Assembly (NCBI RefSeq): GCF_033807715.1
Contig: NC_084599.1
Span: forward strand, 14,172,625 to 14,236,624
Length of the DNA stretch: 64,000 nucleotides
DNA from: Cololabis saira
Lineage: Eukaryota; Chordata; Actinopteri; Beloniformes; Belonidae
Direction of reading: 5' to 3'
Program-made: the position numbers and the translations under genes
In this document: positions 50,190 to 61,219 of the stretch, piece after piece
How positions within the stretch are numbered: position 1 is the first letter of the stretch
Layout: the number at the start of each line of letters is the position of its first letter
The notes under the pieces: generated by a model
The model's input: only the letters and a program-made list of their open reading frames with translations
Told to the model about the DNA's origin: nothing
Database searches by the model: none

Positions 50190-50419
50190 CCCTTGTCAGC
50201 TGAATGGTCCGACACTGAGGCCAAGCCGCTTCATCGCTAACAAAGTCGCATTAAAACATTTTGACAGGTTTTTGAGCGCATTGTACCACATAAAATTGGT
50301 TTGAGGTCAGAAAGTACAACAAAATTCATCAATAAGGCGCACCTGATTATAGGGCGCACTGCCGATTTTTAAGAAAAATTAAGGATTATAAGTCCGTTTT
50401 ATAGTGCAGAAAATATGGG
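50190..50419. mobile_element. right part of a DNA-element MITE
   Basis: AAGGCGCACCTGATTATAGG, GCGCACTGCCGATTTTTAAG and a terminal TAGTGCAGAAAATATGGGG match the antisense of the dispersed TATTTTC-GCACTATAAG-type element, related in style to the MITE at 42867-43355. The left terminal repeat is absent or too diverged to see. Confidence 0.5.
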
Positions 50420-50500
50420 GTATTACTTATTTTTCACGCACTTCAGTTGTAGTTTATGAATTTACCGCATAAAAATAAGCATGCCAGGAGAAAGTATGAT

Positions 50501-50722
50501 AAAAGATGTGCTTCGGTGCCGCTCGGTGGCGCAGTGGGCTAAGCAGCGGCTCATATACTGAGGCTACAGTCCTCCTCCTGCAGCGGTCGCGGGTTCGAAT
50601 CCAGCCCGCGCACCTTTGCTGCGTGTCTTCCCCGTTCTCTCTCTACCCCTTTCCAGTCTGCATCTCCAATAAAGGGCCACTAGAGCCCAAAAAAATCTTT
50701 AAAAAAAAAAAAAGATGTGCTT
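50501..50722 (+). mobile_element. tRNA-derived SINE with 13-bp target duplication
   Basis: AAAAGATGTGCTT at 50501-50513 is repeated at 50710-50722. The 196-base insert starts with a tRNA-like head that has an A box (TGGCGCAGTGGGCTAAGC, 50526-50543) and a B box (GGGTTCGAATCC, 50590-50601), the internal RNA polymerase III promoter. A pyrimidine-rich body, an AATAAAGG stretch and an A-rich tail follow. The head-body-tail order and wording resemble a SINE family common in percomorph fish. It would be mobilised in trans by a LINE. Confidence 0.88.
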
Positions 50723-52416
50723 TGAAAGTTTGTCACACCAAATGTAAATACCAGCCCTCTTCAATACCAATATTTAGGTTGAGAAAATGTAAAAAATAGG
50801 ACAGATATGGGTTTCATGTGAGAGAGACATATAGAGCAGCAGCGGTTGAGATATCTAGGGAGCAAGAGAGGCGTATGTGAAGCACCCACTCATCCAACTG
50901 ATGTACCTTCACCTCTGTTTTACGTATGGTGGCTCAATCTGCTCAACTGCTGCTCTCAGAGAGACTTTTGCGTACGTGAGTGAATTCACACTCACTGTTC
51001 TTTATACCACAGTGGAGACACAAACAACCATAAACATAAGCACTGCTTTGGATGAAAACACACGGTTGCCATGGTCTACGTGCGCTGCACGTTGATACAG
51101 GTTCGGAGAGAGATTGGATCAAAAGCATTTTGAGAGAGCAATAGTCAACGGGAAAAGTGCAGCACTGCCGGCTGACTAATGGAGTAACTTAATCAGTCGC
51201 TCGCAGACATCTGGGGTTTATGGGCTCCGGTGCTCGGCCCGGCCCGGCCAAAAATACCTAAGTGCTATGTAAAGACAGCGAATCTGACCACAGAATATGC
51301 AACAATATGGTTGATATTTGCTTCCCTGGCTGAGCCAGCGCCACCAAATGTACTGTTTTCCATGTCATCATAGTTTAGACAAAAGAAAAATGAACCATGT
51401 GTTAAATCAACCCAGGCTCTCTTACTAGATGATAATGAGTGCAAACTTTCACGAGACGACATGAGTCAAATAGACCAGGATATGCGTTCTCAGCATTACC
51501 GCTATTAATGTTTTCCCAGAGGGCAAGTAACGAGGTCAGAATAAATTGCTACTTTAAGCATCTGACAAAGCTCAAGAATGTAATTCCACTTAAGTGAAAG
51601 TGTGGATAGAGTTCCTACAGATGAGCCAAGGTCATTTTAACTTTGTAAAGTATAAAAAAACAGGACTGTTTGTACAGGAATGTCCTCCTCCTTGTCTGCT
51701 ACTTTGCCATAATAACTCTGGACGAGTCAATTAGTGGTAGATACAACAGGAGGAGAGATTATAGCCTCTGCTTCCACACAACTGGATCTTTACTTTTATA
51801 TTTGTGACAAAATACAGTCGAAGCAGACCCACGTCTACATACTGTAGTCTTATCAGTCATCATTTCAGCTCATGTTCGCATCAGGTCTGCCAACTTATTT
51901 TCCCAAAAATTGAAATAGTGATAAAAAGTGGATACGTGCTATTTTCAGAGTGGAAAGTCCTCACTTCGCATAAACTCTGCGGCAGATAAAAGTCACTATT
52001 ATTATCGTGTTTACGATTTGAGGTCAAACTGAGTTTTATCAAAGGGAGTGAGTGCTCCTTTTCTTCTTTCTTCTCTCTTAAGGTCACATTTGAACGGGTG
52101 TGGGGCTCACTTTATAGCCTCACACAGCTGTCCCAGGCTGACCTCAGCGGGAAGGTCCGGCACCAGGGCTGACATAAACATGAACTCTCAGTAGCAACAG
52201 TTTAAGATGAACTTGTAAACACCAGCACTGGTGGTATTCTGTAAATCAGACCACATGCACGGCATGCAACTCATTCCCTTCTTTTTAAATGAGGAGCATC
52301 GATGTAAATTACAGGGTGGCACTGACTACTTGGGATGCACGAAAAGGAGATAGATTTTTTAGATTGTAGTGAATCACACAGCTTTGCCTTGCTAAACTTC
52401 AAAATTGTAGATTATA

Positions 52417-52419
<3 letters not shown>
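50723..52419. other. no gene recognised
   Basis: Unique sequence; a GC-rich patch (GCCCGGCCCGGCC, 51237-51249) is the only notable local feature. Confidence 0.4.

Positions 52420-52482
<63 letters not shown>
52420..52482. repeat. (TA)n microsatellite
   Basis: About 31 perfect TA units. Confidence 0.95.
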
Positions 52483-52485
<3 letters not shown>

Positions 52486-53296
52486 TTTCAGAAGGAACAC
52501 CGGGACTCTGGAATTTCTTCTGAAAGCTCTTGAGAGCTAATCAATCTCCTATTCACATCTGAAAATATATCATGCTATAGTATGCTATTAGGTTTGCAGA
52601 AAGAGTAAAAATGAAAGTAAGTGCTATTCTGAAGCTAAAAGTTTGGTTAACAAACTTTCTGTGTTGGGTTGGTAACAGCTTTAATTAGTTCATTTCCCTT
52701 TATGTTTGACCTGACTTGAATTAAACAGCTCTTGAAGTATTTGAGTGTAAACATAAGTAAATTGCTCATAACTCCTAAAACTTTTAGTTTTAGGAGTTTT
52801 ATTTAGTTTAGTTTAGTTTTATTTAGTTTTAGTTTTATTTGAACAAAAAAAATAAATAATTAAATGTACTCAAGACCATTAAAATATCAGGTAATTAGTT
52901 ATCAAATCGCCTAGAGTCAATCCTACAGTTTGATATTTGATTGTCTTTCACGAAAATGATGAAAAACCACTAAATGAGAAGAAAAAAAACAAAAAAACAC
53001 AGAGACTGAAGTGACTGTATAGCGCCTCACCAGACTTGGACCAGCCCAGCATCTTGTTTACATTTACACTAGTAGAGACACTGACAAAGAGAAATTGGCT
53101 GCCGTATATGCATATGTGTGTTTGTGCTTGGATGTGTGGGTTTTTTTTGGGGGGGGGTGCAAATGTAGCGCTGGCCGTGTGCCAGTAGCAGGATCTCTGG
53201 GTGCAGGCCCAGGAGTGATGTCATTACCAGTCAGACCAAGGAGCCACAGTAATCTGTGACATTGTGCCTTCCAAGGAGAGAACCAATCATCCTCTG

Positions 53297-53299
<3 letters not shown>
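52483..53299. other. no gene recognised
   Basis: AT-rich unique sequence with a TTTAG-type simple stretch at 52786-52840 and a T8G9 run near 53140. Confidence 0.4.

Positions 53300-53378
<79 letters not shown>
53300..53378. repeat. (GT)39 microsatellite
   Basis: An uninterrupted GT run of about 79 bases. Confidence 0.96.
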
Positions 53379-53380
<2 letters not shown>

Positions 53381-53689
53381 AAGGACATATTTATTGCCAG
53401 TAGTGCCTGCTGTGCATCAGTAATAATCCCTCTGATCATAAAACATCAGAGTTGATCTGTGCAGAAGCAGCTGGACTAGACAGAGATTTTAAGATTTTCC
53501 TTCATACACCACCACACTGGATTTGAAACATTTGAGATATTATCAAATTTTAGATTTTCCACTCCAATTTAAGGGGTTTCACAAAAATATGGCATTTACC
53601 AAATTGCAGCCATTTATTAGGAAAGTACCCCTATTTTCAGAGGCTCAAAGGTGTAAAGTAACTTTTCAAGTATATTTTTATGAAATAAT

Positions 53690-54002
53690 TGGCATTTAAT
53701 GACTAAAGTCTGGAGTCCGTGGACATCATCAGATTACGTGTTTCTTCCTTGGAGATGCTCTGCCAGATTTTACTGCAGCCACCTTCCTCCTCCTCATCGC
53801 TCTGATACAAGTTTATCTTGGTTTCATCTGGTCAAAGATCTGAATTCAGGACAGGGAGGGATTAATTTAGACACTTACTGCTAGAGTCTCATCTGGCTTT
53901 TCTGTTCTTAAATGTTACCAGTGGTTTGCACCTTACCGCAAACCCTCTGTATTTACATTCATGAAGGCGTATCTTCAATGACAATGACCTTCTCCACTTT
54001 TT
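53690..54002 (-). pseudogene. Tc1/mariner transposase remnant, minus strand
   Basis: The plus strand carries, in order, GACTAAAGTCTGGAGTCCGT, TGTTTCTTCCTTGGAGATGC, CTGATACAAGTTTATCTTGG, TTTCATCTGGTCAAAGATCT and CCCTCTGTATTTACATTCAT leading into GAAGG. These resemble the antisense of a fish Tc1-like transposase gene, including the DDE-domain part. A large internal block is missing between ACTGCAGCCACCTTC and the CTGATACAAG segment, so the copy is internally deleted as well as frame-broken. It is inactive. Assignment rests on remembered family sequence. The remnant at 16880-17328 is a different part of a related element. Confidence 0.6.
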
Positions 54003-54126
54003 CTTCCTCCTCTTCTTGACTTTTGCTGATGTTGTGAACAGGTTGTTCTTCGCAGAGGAAAGGACTATGACTACCCACTCAGGTCTTTCAGTCCTTTTGA
54101 TGTGCTTTCTTTCTTTGTCTATATAT

Positions 54127-54633
54127 CACACGGTCAAGGCCGCCTTAATGCACGGGTTTACCTGGGCTGAAGCCCAGGGGCCCGCCAACTTCTGTAATAT
54201 GTTAATATGTTGTTATATGTTGTTCCTTTACAGTCTATGGTTAAACCTGAACATGGAACTTTATTTGCATCACAGACCTTATGCAGGTTTAGTTCAACAT
54301 TATTTCTGTGTCCAGTCCAGCTGTCAGTTCAGCAGCAGTCTGTATTTTACAGTTCTGATAAAAAGTGGAAGTGATCCCAAAAATACAGCTTTACTGTGTG
54401 TTAATTATATTATATGTAAACTTTCACACATCTGGGTTTGCTGTGTGTGGTTGTTATAAAAAGTGTCATAAAAAGTGTATTTTGTGTTTATACTCAAGTG
54501 GGCTCAGTGATACGTTAATCAAAATATGATTTTTTATAATAAGACTATGTACTGTAAGTCGAGGGGATGGGGGGGCTACAAAACCTCTTAGCCCCAGGGC
54601 CTAACATTAGGTTAAGGCGGCTCTGCACACGGT
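54127..54633. mobile_element. non-autonomous hAT element with 8-bp target duplication
   Basis: The element is 54135-54625 (491 bp). CACACGGT is present at 54127-54134 and 54626-54633. The left end CAAGGCCGCCTTAA and the right end TTAAGGCGGCTCTG are inverted repeats. Just inside, CCCAGGGGCCC and CCCCAGGGCC are also symmetric. The 147-residue frame starting at 54016 runs across the element boundary and is not a transposase. Confidence 0.85.
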
Positions 54634-55810
54634 TAATTCAGCCACATGTTTTTATGTTGTTTTTTTTTCAACCTAATAAGGGCCAAGCCTTGCATTGAGA
54701 CTTCCTTGGACTTCATATTGATCCAGTCAAACAGCAACCAAATAACAACTCAATTCAACTTTATTTCAACCTCTTTCTTTTAGATTGATAATAGTTTGAT
54801 AACAGGCCAGTCTGTTGCAAATGCCATATCAGTCCATCACTGCTGTGTACATATTACATGTGGGCGGTAATAAAGTCAAACTACAGATGCAAAACTATTA
54901 ATATTGTTAAACTAATGACTGGAGCGTGAGTTGACTAACACGAGGACGCTCAGACGTGAGCTTGTTGCTGCTGAGGAGGTAAAATATGAGACCGTCTCAC
55001 TGGTTTTTTTCTCTTCTATTTCAGGGTAATGAGTTAATAAAAGCAGACAGATGTCTAACAGGATGATATTTCTTGCTGGTCACTTGAATTTACAGCTGAC
55101 GTTTTTTTATGTTTTTATATTTTTTAGTGGGAGTTTGATGGTCAACTGCTTTTGGTGATTTTTATACGATGGAAACAACAAAATTCACTGTGACGAGTTT
55201 TCTTTTTTTTCTCGTTCATTTTGAGACTGCTGTCTCTTTGAGGTGCACGGGGCCCCTCTGATGCTTTTCCATGTTATATTTGTTTATGCTTGGCCTGTAA
55301 GGAGGGAGCTGAGGCAGAGCCAGAAAGGGGAATTAGTCAAGTGCTTGCCAATATTTATGTTTGTGTCTGGGTTTATACCCACAACAGCAAGCAGGCTCTT
55401 TTTTCTTTTGCCACACTCCTCCTCTTTCCTCTCACCCTACCTGTCTTGGCCCCTCCCAGCCTCACGCACGATTACAGTCGGCACAACTTTCCCTCTGCCC
55501 TGCTGTCTCTCTGCACACCTGCCAGCCTCCGCTCTCCTGCCCGTGTTTGTGCTCCAGTCTGGTTCATGGCGTGGTCTGTCTGGACGCTGAGGATGAGGAA
55601 AACCCATCAGGTGGAGCACAGATGGGAGGAGCGCTGAGGTCGGGAAGAAAGAGCGCCTGTGGTACTGACTTCAGGGTTTTCCATTGGAACCCAGACGTCT
55701 GTGCAAGCTTTATCAGGAAGGAGCTGCTTCAAACGCACACGTTGTACAACAACAACACAGACGGCCTCGCTGGAGGATGTATGTAACTCAAAGTTGTGGA
55801 AATGATCACA
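54634..55810. other. no gene recognised
   Basis: Unique sequence. The stretch 55290-55786 is more GC-rich, with overlapping frames of 115-141 residues in all three plus frames; none shows a domain and their co-occurrence argues against coding. Confidence 0.4.
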
Positions 55811-55824
55811 GCTCTCTCTCTTTC

Positions 55825-55896
<72 letters not shown>

Positions 55897-55897
55897 T
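55811..55897. repeat. (CT)n(CTTT)n microsatellite
   Basis: CT repeats pass into about 18 copies of CTTT. On the minus strand this is a GAAA-type tail to the adjacent LINE-like end. Confidence 0.95.
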
Positions 55898-56012
55898 GAG
55901 TTTGAGTTTATTTTATTTATAACAGGGACAATACATATTAATGAACACATGTAAATATGCAAGATTATAGCCAACGGCTAATTTTCATCTTTAGTCCCTT
56001 CGGCAGGTTAAT
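55898..56012 (-). mobile_element. retroelement 3' end next to a GAAA-repeat tail
   Basis: GAGTTTGAGTTTATTTTATT, then AACAGGGACAATACATATTA, resembles the fragment at 28266-28330, where a TTTA array takes the place of the CTTT array. Taken together they look like two 3' ends of one non-LTR family, read on the minus strand. Confidence 0.4.
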
Positions 56013-56702
56013 GTCAACAACATAAAATAATAAAATCAATTAAAGCTGCAAGCAGCGATGAACGGGCCCTCGCACTCACGTCCACCGCCCCCCCATAAGC
56101 ATATCAGAAATGACAGCACCCACGACTCTCTATGTCAAACCCTTAAAAAGTTATAGCAGAAAAAAGGGACAACCAATCAGAAGAAGGGGTGGGGCTAATT
56201 CAGGCCAATGAAGGTCAAAGACTCCATACAGAATCTGATGACACCACCCACTACTCTCTATGTCAAAACATTCAAAAGTTATAGCAGGAAATAGGGACAA
56301 CCACTCAGATGAAGGGGCGGGGCTAATTTTCACCAATTATGGTCAAGGACTCAATACCGAGTCCGATGACACCACCCACGACTCTTTATGTCAAACCATT
56401 CAAAAGTTATTGCAGAGAAAAGTATTCTAGGGGGCGCTGTTGAGCCGTTAGGCCACGCCCATTAATGCAAACCATGAAATATCAAATGTATCACCAGGCC
56501 TGGCTTGCATGCAAAATTTGGTGACTTTTGGAGAACTATCAAATATGGACCAATCAGATGAAGGGGACGAGCGCTTTTTCGCGTCTAGCGTCGCCACGGT
56601 AACACTTTTGAAAGAGAAAAGTAATGTGCGTCGTCGCAGGACCGAGACGCATATTTTGATGTAAAAAAACACAAAAATTGCTGACAAAAATTTCTGCTCC
56701 AT

Positions 56703-56775
56703 CTGGGCTTGAACTCATGATCTCTGTCACCAAAGTCCGCAATTCCCTGGGTGAGCTATAACTCAGCTGTTCCTT
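56703..56775 (-). repeat. tRNA-like sequence (pseudo-tRNA or SINE head)
   Basis: On the minus strand, TATAGCTCACCCAGGG could be a weak A box, and ATGAGTTCAAGCCC is a good B box about 40 bases later. The spacing is tRNA-like, but a full clover-leaf was not confirmed. It lies within the old repeat at 56040-59500 and may explain that family's origin. Confidence 0.4.
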
Positions 56776-56789
56776 TCCATTTGACTTAA

Positions 56790-57266
56790 GGCTGAATTAT
56801 ACTTCTGCGTCAAAACGACGCCGTGTCTACGGCGTGTGGTTTTTGGACACGCAGAGGACACGCCGTCACATGCGCCGTCAGTGACGTGCACCTCCCGAAA
56901 ATTGTAACTACGCGTCGAGGAGACGCCGTCCACACGCAGACCGAGAGGGCTGTGATTGGTTCGTTTGAAAGCGAAGCATTTCCGGTTTCCGGTTTGAATC
57001 AGTAGTGAACTTCCAGGGCGTTTTTCTTCGTTTATATGTGATTTTTTTTGTTTTTGTTTTTTTGCACAATAGTTGTCCTTATTTCTTTGATTTACTGTGA
57101 CCGGAAAAAGTCGGATAAACCATTCAGAAAAAGATCGCTAACTAGTGGCCGCGGGGGGTACTGCACCGCGACCAAACGGAGAGACGGAGAACTCTGAACG
57201 ATTCGTGACGGCACCACGGGTGCGCCGTGTGCTCTGCGTGTGTGTGACGCAGAAGTATACTCAGCC
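56790..57266. mobile_element. 477-bp CpG-rich MITE nested in the old repeat
   Basis: The left end GGCTGAATTATACTTCTGCG and the right end CGCAGAAGTATACTCAGCC form an inverted repeat of about 21 bp with one mismatch. The subterminal parts are rich in ACGCCGT and GGCGTG. It resembles in style the foldback MITE at 2994-3108 (GGCTGATTTATGGTTC ends), so the two may be related families. A target duplication could not be fixed. Confidence 0.7.
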
Positions 57267-57796
57267 CTTTACTGTCTTATCACAGACCACCATAGCGATG
57301 AAATATACATGGGTCTGGAACTGTTTTTTCCTAATTTTTTAAATATTTGTAAGGTATAAATATTAGTAAAACACTACTATTTTATATTATTACCACCACC
57401 CACGACTCTGTATGTCAAACCATTCAAAAGTTATAGTCAGAAAATATGGACAACAATCAGAAGAAGGGGCGGGGCTAATTCAGGCCAATGAAGGTCAAGG
57501 ACTCCATAAAGAATCTGATGACACCACCCACGACTTCCTATGTCAAACCATTCAAAAGTTATAGCAGAAAATCGGGACAACCAATCAGAAGAAGGGGCGG
57601 GGCTAATTCAGGCCAACGAAGCTTAAGGACTCATTACAGAGTCCCATGACACCACCCACGACTTCCTATGTCAAACCATTCAAAAGTTATGGCAGAGAAA
57701 AGTTTTCTAGAGGGCGCTGTTGAGCCGTTAGGCCACGCCCATTAATGCAAATCATGAAATTGCAGGATGGAGACGCACATTTTGATGTATAACACA

Positions 57797-59152
57797 CTTG
57801 GGGGCCATACCTGCCAACATTGGGCTGTGAAAAAGAGGGAGATTTTCTGGGGTAGTGGTTGGAATGCTCCACTCACAACATCCCCGCCCTGATATAAACA
57901 AGGCGACTTTTAATGAGCTTTAAATCCATAGCTACAATGAAATGTGCTAAAATGTACCTCCCAAAATGATTCTACAGCCTTCTTGGAGCCAAATAAGTTT
58001 AGTATTAATAACAATAAAATACAATATTTGTAGAATTTTCCAGGTTCCCTTTGTCCCCCAAGGACCTGTTGTAATTGTAGGTGTCAGACTTTGCAGCTTC
58101 AATCACTTTCTTGGAGGGTACATACTTGTGGCCAGGGCTGGTATGGTTAATCTTGCAAGAAAGGAGTGCGCAAAGAGTAGAATTATCCATACGCATTGGT
58201 TTTCTGTGAGGATCTTTTTCACCATGCTGAATGAGCTCTCTGAGCTGGCATTGCTGTGAGGGATGCAGACCATTGCCTTCATCAGTGATGCCAGATTTGT
58301 AAAGCTCTCCTCTTTCCCTAGAAGAACCCAGAACCTTCAACTCTCTCTTCCTGTGGGAGATCCTTGCTTGCTATGACTTGATACTCCACCAACTCTTCCC
58401 TCAGCTTTTTTTCAAAGCATTTTCTCAAACAAAACAAATTTTCAAATTTTCAAATAACAAAATAACATATTTTAACCATTTTCCAAACAATAAAATAACT
58501 GAAAAAATCTGAATAATGGTTCAAATATGTTATTTTGTATCTTGAAAATTTTAAAATATGTTTATGTAATGCTTTGCTGATGAGAGAATATGTTTCTCTA
58601 TTTTTCTTGTTTTTGTGAGGGGGGATATATTGTTTTTCGGCACTACCTTGTTCTCTATAGCTGATGTAACATGAATTACTGTGGGATCGATAAAGTTCTT
58701 ATTTTTGCCATCTGAGAAAATTAAACATATTATATTTGGTGCCTAGCTGTTTCCCAAGTATATTAGTGCGTGTGTGAATGAATAAATGAGACGTAAAACG
58801 TAAATTTCTATGTAGAAAGACGCTTTATGAAAATAAGTCCATTCACTTGTATTAGTTTACAGCGCAGTCTTGCCACATCCAATATGGCGGCGACGTTGAC
58901 GTATTGGCGGCTCCATGGGGCGGAGCTTGGACGTAGGCAGTGCTTTTGGGTTGGGTTGCCAGGTTTGTCAGGAACCCGTTAATATAATACATCCATGCAG
59001 GAACCCCGACACGTGAAACACCATTGACTCATTTCACTTTAAAATCGGGAGATAAGCGGGAGAAATTACAAATCGGGAGCAGGGCGGGAGAAATGGTTGA
59101 AAATCGGGAGACTCCCGCTTAAATCGGGAGTGTTGGCAGGTATGCTTGGGGG
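57797..59152 (-). mobile_element. hAT element with transposase remnant, nested in the old repeat
   Basis: The element is 57805-59144 (1340 bp). CTTGGGGG stands at 57797-57804 and 59145-59152, a perfect 8-bp duplication. The ends CATACCTGCCAACAT and GTGTTGGCAGGTATG are inverted repeats. Near the right end ATCGGGAG is repeated five times (59043-59129), probably subterminal transposase sites. The minus strand contains the end of a hAT transposase. Removing the element rejoins the surrounding repeat family, which confirms the nesting order. Confidence 0.88.
58005..58340 (-). pseudogene. hAT transposase C-terminal fragment, frameshifted
   Basis: One minus-strand frame reads IPHSNASSESSFSMVKKI near 58200-58260, the signature of the hAT C-terminal dimerisation domain (SNA-x-x-E-x-x-FS). 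A second frame (58005-58340) continues with STLCALLSCKIN and KKVIEAAKS, which normally follow it in the same protein, so at least one frameshift separates the two parts. The N-terminal zinc finger and catalytic residues are not found, and only about 100 codons of a protein usually over 500 remain. It is inactive. It lies within the element whose target duplication is intact, so decay happened after insertion or an already deleted copy was mobilised in trans. Confidence 0.72.
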
Positions 59153-59500
59153 CACGTTACGGTATGGGCCGTATTAACTGCCGAAGGAATGGCATAAATT
59201 GCGCCAAAGTGACACGATTAATTCAAAATGGCTGACTTCCTGTTTGGTTTCGGCCATGTCGCCAAGAGACTTTTCTTTAAGTTGTGTACTGATACAGGTG
59301 TGTAGGGATTTTCGTGCATGTGGCGGGCTGTGAGCCGTGGGCGGGGCCTTGTGGTTTGTTTTGGTTTGTATGCAAATTGTGGCTGAGATTTTCACCCGGA
59401 GGTTTTTAACAACCATGAGAGAAAGGTGTAGTCGTAAAGATTGGGTGGCCTCTTCAGGCTGCTCTTGGGCATGTCAATGACAGCTTGTACTGGTTGATTC

Positions 59501-59639
59501 CTGTACTTTTGTGAAAATAAGGGGAGATGGCTTCAGCCTCAATGAAGAGAAGCCCTGTCAAAGAAAAAAATATCTGGGTTTGTACATCGTTTGGGGGGTT
59601 TATTTTGGTTAATAATTTTAGAAATTGAGGTTTGGTTAA
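59501..59639. other. transition to tandem array
   Basis: TG-rich DNA between the old repeat family and the first recognisable array unit; partly similar to array units (TTTTGGTTAATAATTTTAG) but too diverged to phase. Confidence 0.35.
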
Positions 59640-61186
59640 TTTGAGATTTTTAAAGTAAAATTGGGTTCAGGTATTATTTTAAGTGAATAAATAAATCGAG
59701 TTTTATAAGGTCTTTTTCGTTATTTTAACAGTAACTAAGGTTAAAATACAGTTTACATTGGATAAATGAATACCAGTTTAGAAGGTAAATTTCGTTTTTA
59801 ACAGTAAATCCAGATAAAATGTAGTTTAAAATTGGATAAGGTCATTTTCGTTTTTAACAGTAACTCATTTAAAATATAGTTTAAAGTGGTTCAGTAAAAT
59901 CAAGTGTTTTAGAAGGTCATTTTTCATTTTGCAACCTAAAATAAATTAAGAATAAATAAATCGAGTTTTATAAGGTATTTTTCGTTATTTTAACATTAAC
60001 TAAGGTTAAAATACAGTTTACATTGGATAAATGAATACAGAAAATCCAGCTAAAATGTAGTTTAAAATTGGATAAGGTCATTTTCGTTTTTAACAGTAAC
60101 TCATTTAAAATATAGTTTAAAGTGGTTCAGTAAAATCAAGTGTTTTAGAAGGTCCTTTTCATTTTGAAACCTAAAGTAAATTAAGAATAAATACATCGAC
60201 TTTTATAAGGTCTTTTTCGTTATTTTAACAGTAGCTAAGGTTAAAATACTGTTTACATTGGATAAATGAATACATTAAATCCAGATAAAATGTAGTTTAA
60301 AATTGGATAAGGTCCTTTCCGTTTTTAACAGTAACTCATTTAAAATATAGTTTAAAGTGGTTCAGTAAAATCAAGTGTTTTAGAAGGTCATTTTCATTTT
60401 GAAGCCTAAAATAAATTAAGAATAAATAAATTGAGTTTTATAAGGTCTTTTTCGTTATTTTAACAGTAACTAAGGTTAAAATACAGTTTACATTGGACAA
60501 ATGAATACAGTAAATCCAGATAAGATGTAGTTTAAAATTGGATAAGGTCATTTTCGTTTTTAACAGTAAGTCATTTAAAATATAGTTTAAAGTGGTTCAG
60601 TAAAATCAAGTGTTTTAGAAGGTCCTTTTCATTTTGAAACCTAAAATAAATTAAGAATAAATAAATCGAGTTTTATAAGGTTTTTTTTCGTTATTTTAAC
60701 ATTAACTAAGGTTAAAATACAGTTTACATTGGATAAATGAATACCAGTTTAGAAGGTAAATTTCGTTTTTAACAGTAAATCCAGATAAAATGTAGTTTAA
60801 AATTGGATAAGGTCATTTTCGTTTTTAACAGTAACTCATTTAAAATATAGTTTAAAGTGGTTCAGTAAAATCAAGTGTTTTAGAAGGTCATTTTTCATTT
60901 TGCAACCTAAAATAAATTAAGAATAAATAAATCGAGTTTTATAAGGTCTTTTTCGTTATTTTAACATTAACTAAGGTTAAAATACAATTTACATTGGATA
61001 AATGAATACAGTAAATCCAGATAAGATGTAGTTTAATATTGGATAAGGTCATTTTCGTTTTTAACAGTAACTCATTTAAAATATAGTTTAAAGTGGTTCA
61101 GTAAAATCAAGTGTTTTAGAAGGTCCTTTTCATTTTGAAACCTAAAATAAATTAAGAATAAATAAATCGAGTTTTATAAGGTCTGA
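59640..61186. repeat. 235/266-bp satellite-like array with higher-order structure
   Basis: The marker ATAAATCGAGTTTTATAAGG and its variants begin at 59696, 59961, 60196, 60431, 60666, 60932 and 61167 (CGAG positions), giving spacings of 265, 235, 235, 235, 266 and 235. The long units carry an extra segment with CCAGTTTAGAAGGTAAATTT, and both also share the GCAACCTAAAA variant. The units after each long one share AACATTAACTAAGG. A four-unit higher-order repeat of about 970 bp is therefore likely. Each unit itself contains diverged sub-repeats built on GGTC-TTTTCGTTTTTAACAG. Confidence 0.9.
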
Positions 61187-61219
61187 TAACTCGGCTGATA
61201 ACAATGCGCGCGCATCCTG

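Larger units (their letters stand above)
56040..59500. repeat. old dispersed repeat family with 128-bp internal units
   Basis: It starts near AAAGCTGCAAGCAGCGATGA. The phrase CACGACTCTCTATGTCAAAC and its variants recur every 128 bases at 56121, 56249 and 56377, and again at 57401, 57529 and 57657. Both blocks are followed by GGGCGCTGTTGAGCCGTTAG and GGCCACGCCC, so the segment is duplicated. The family resumes after the nested hAT element, with GTTACGGTATGGGCCGTATT and a stretch ending in GGCCATGTCGCCAAGAG. It is common in fish genomes as far as I recall; its class is not determined. A MITE and a hAT element are nested inside. Confidence 0.7.

Noticed and set aside
54016..54459. 147-codon plus-strand frame
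   Set aside because: It starts upstream of the hAT element at 54135 and runs across its end, so it is a junction artefact.
55243..55786. Overlapping plus-strand frames of 115, 115 and 141 codons
   Set aside because: All three frames are open together over a pyrimidine-rich stretch, which points to low stop-codon density rather than coding; no domain seen.
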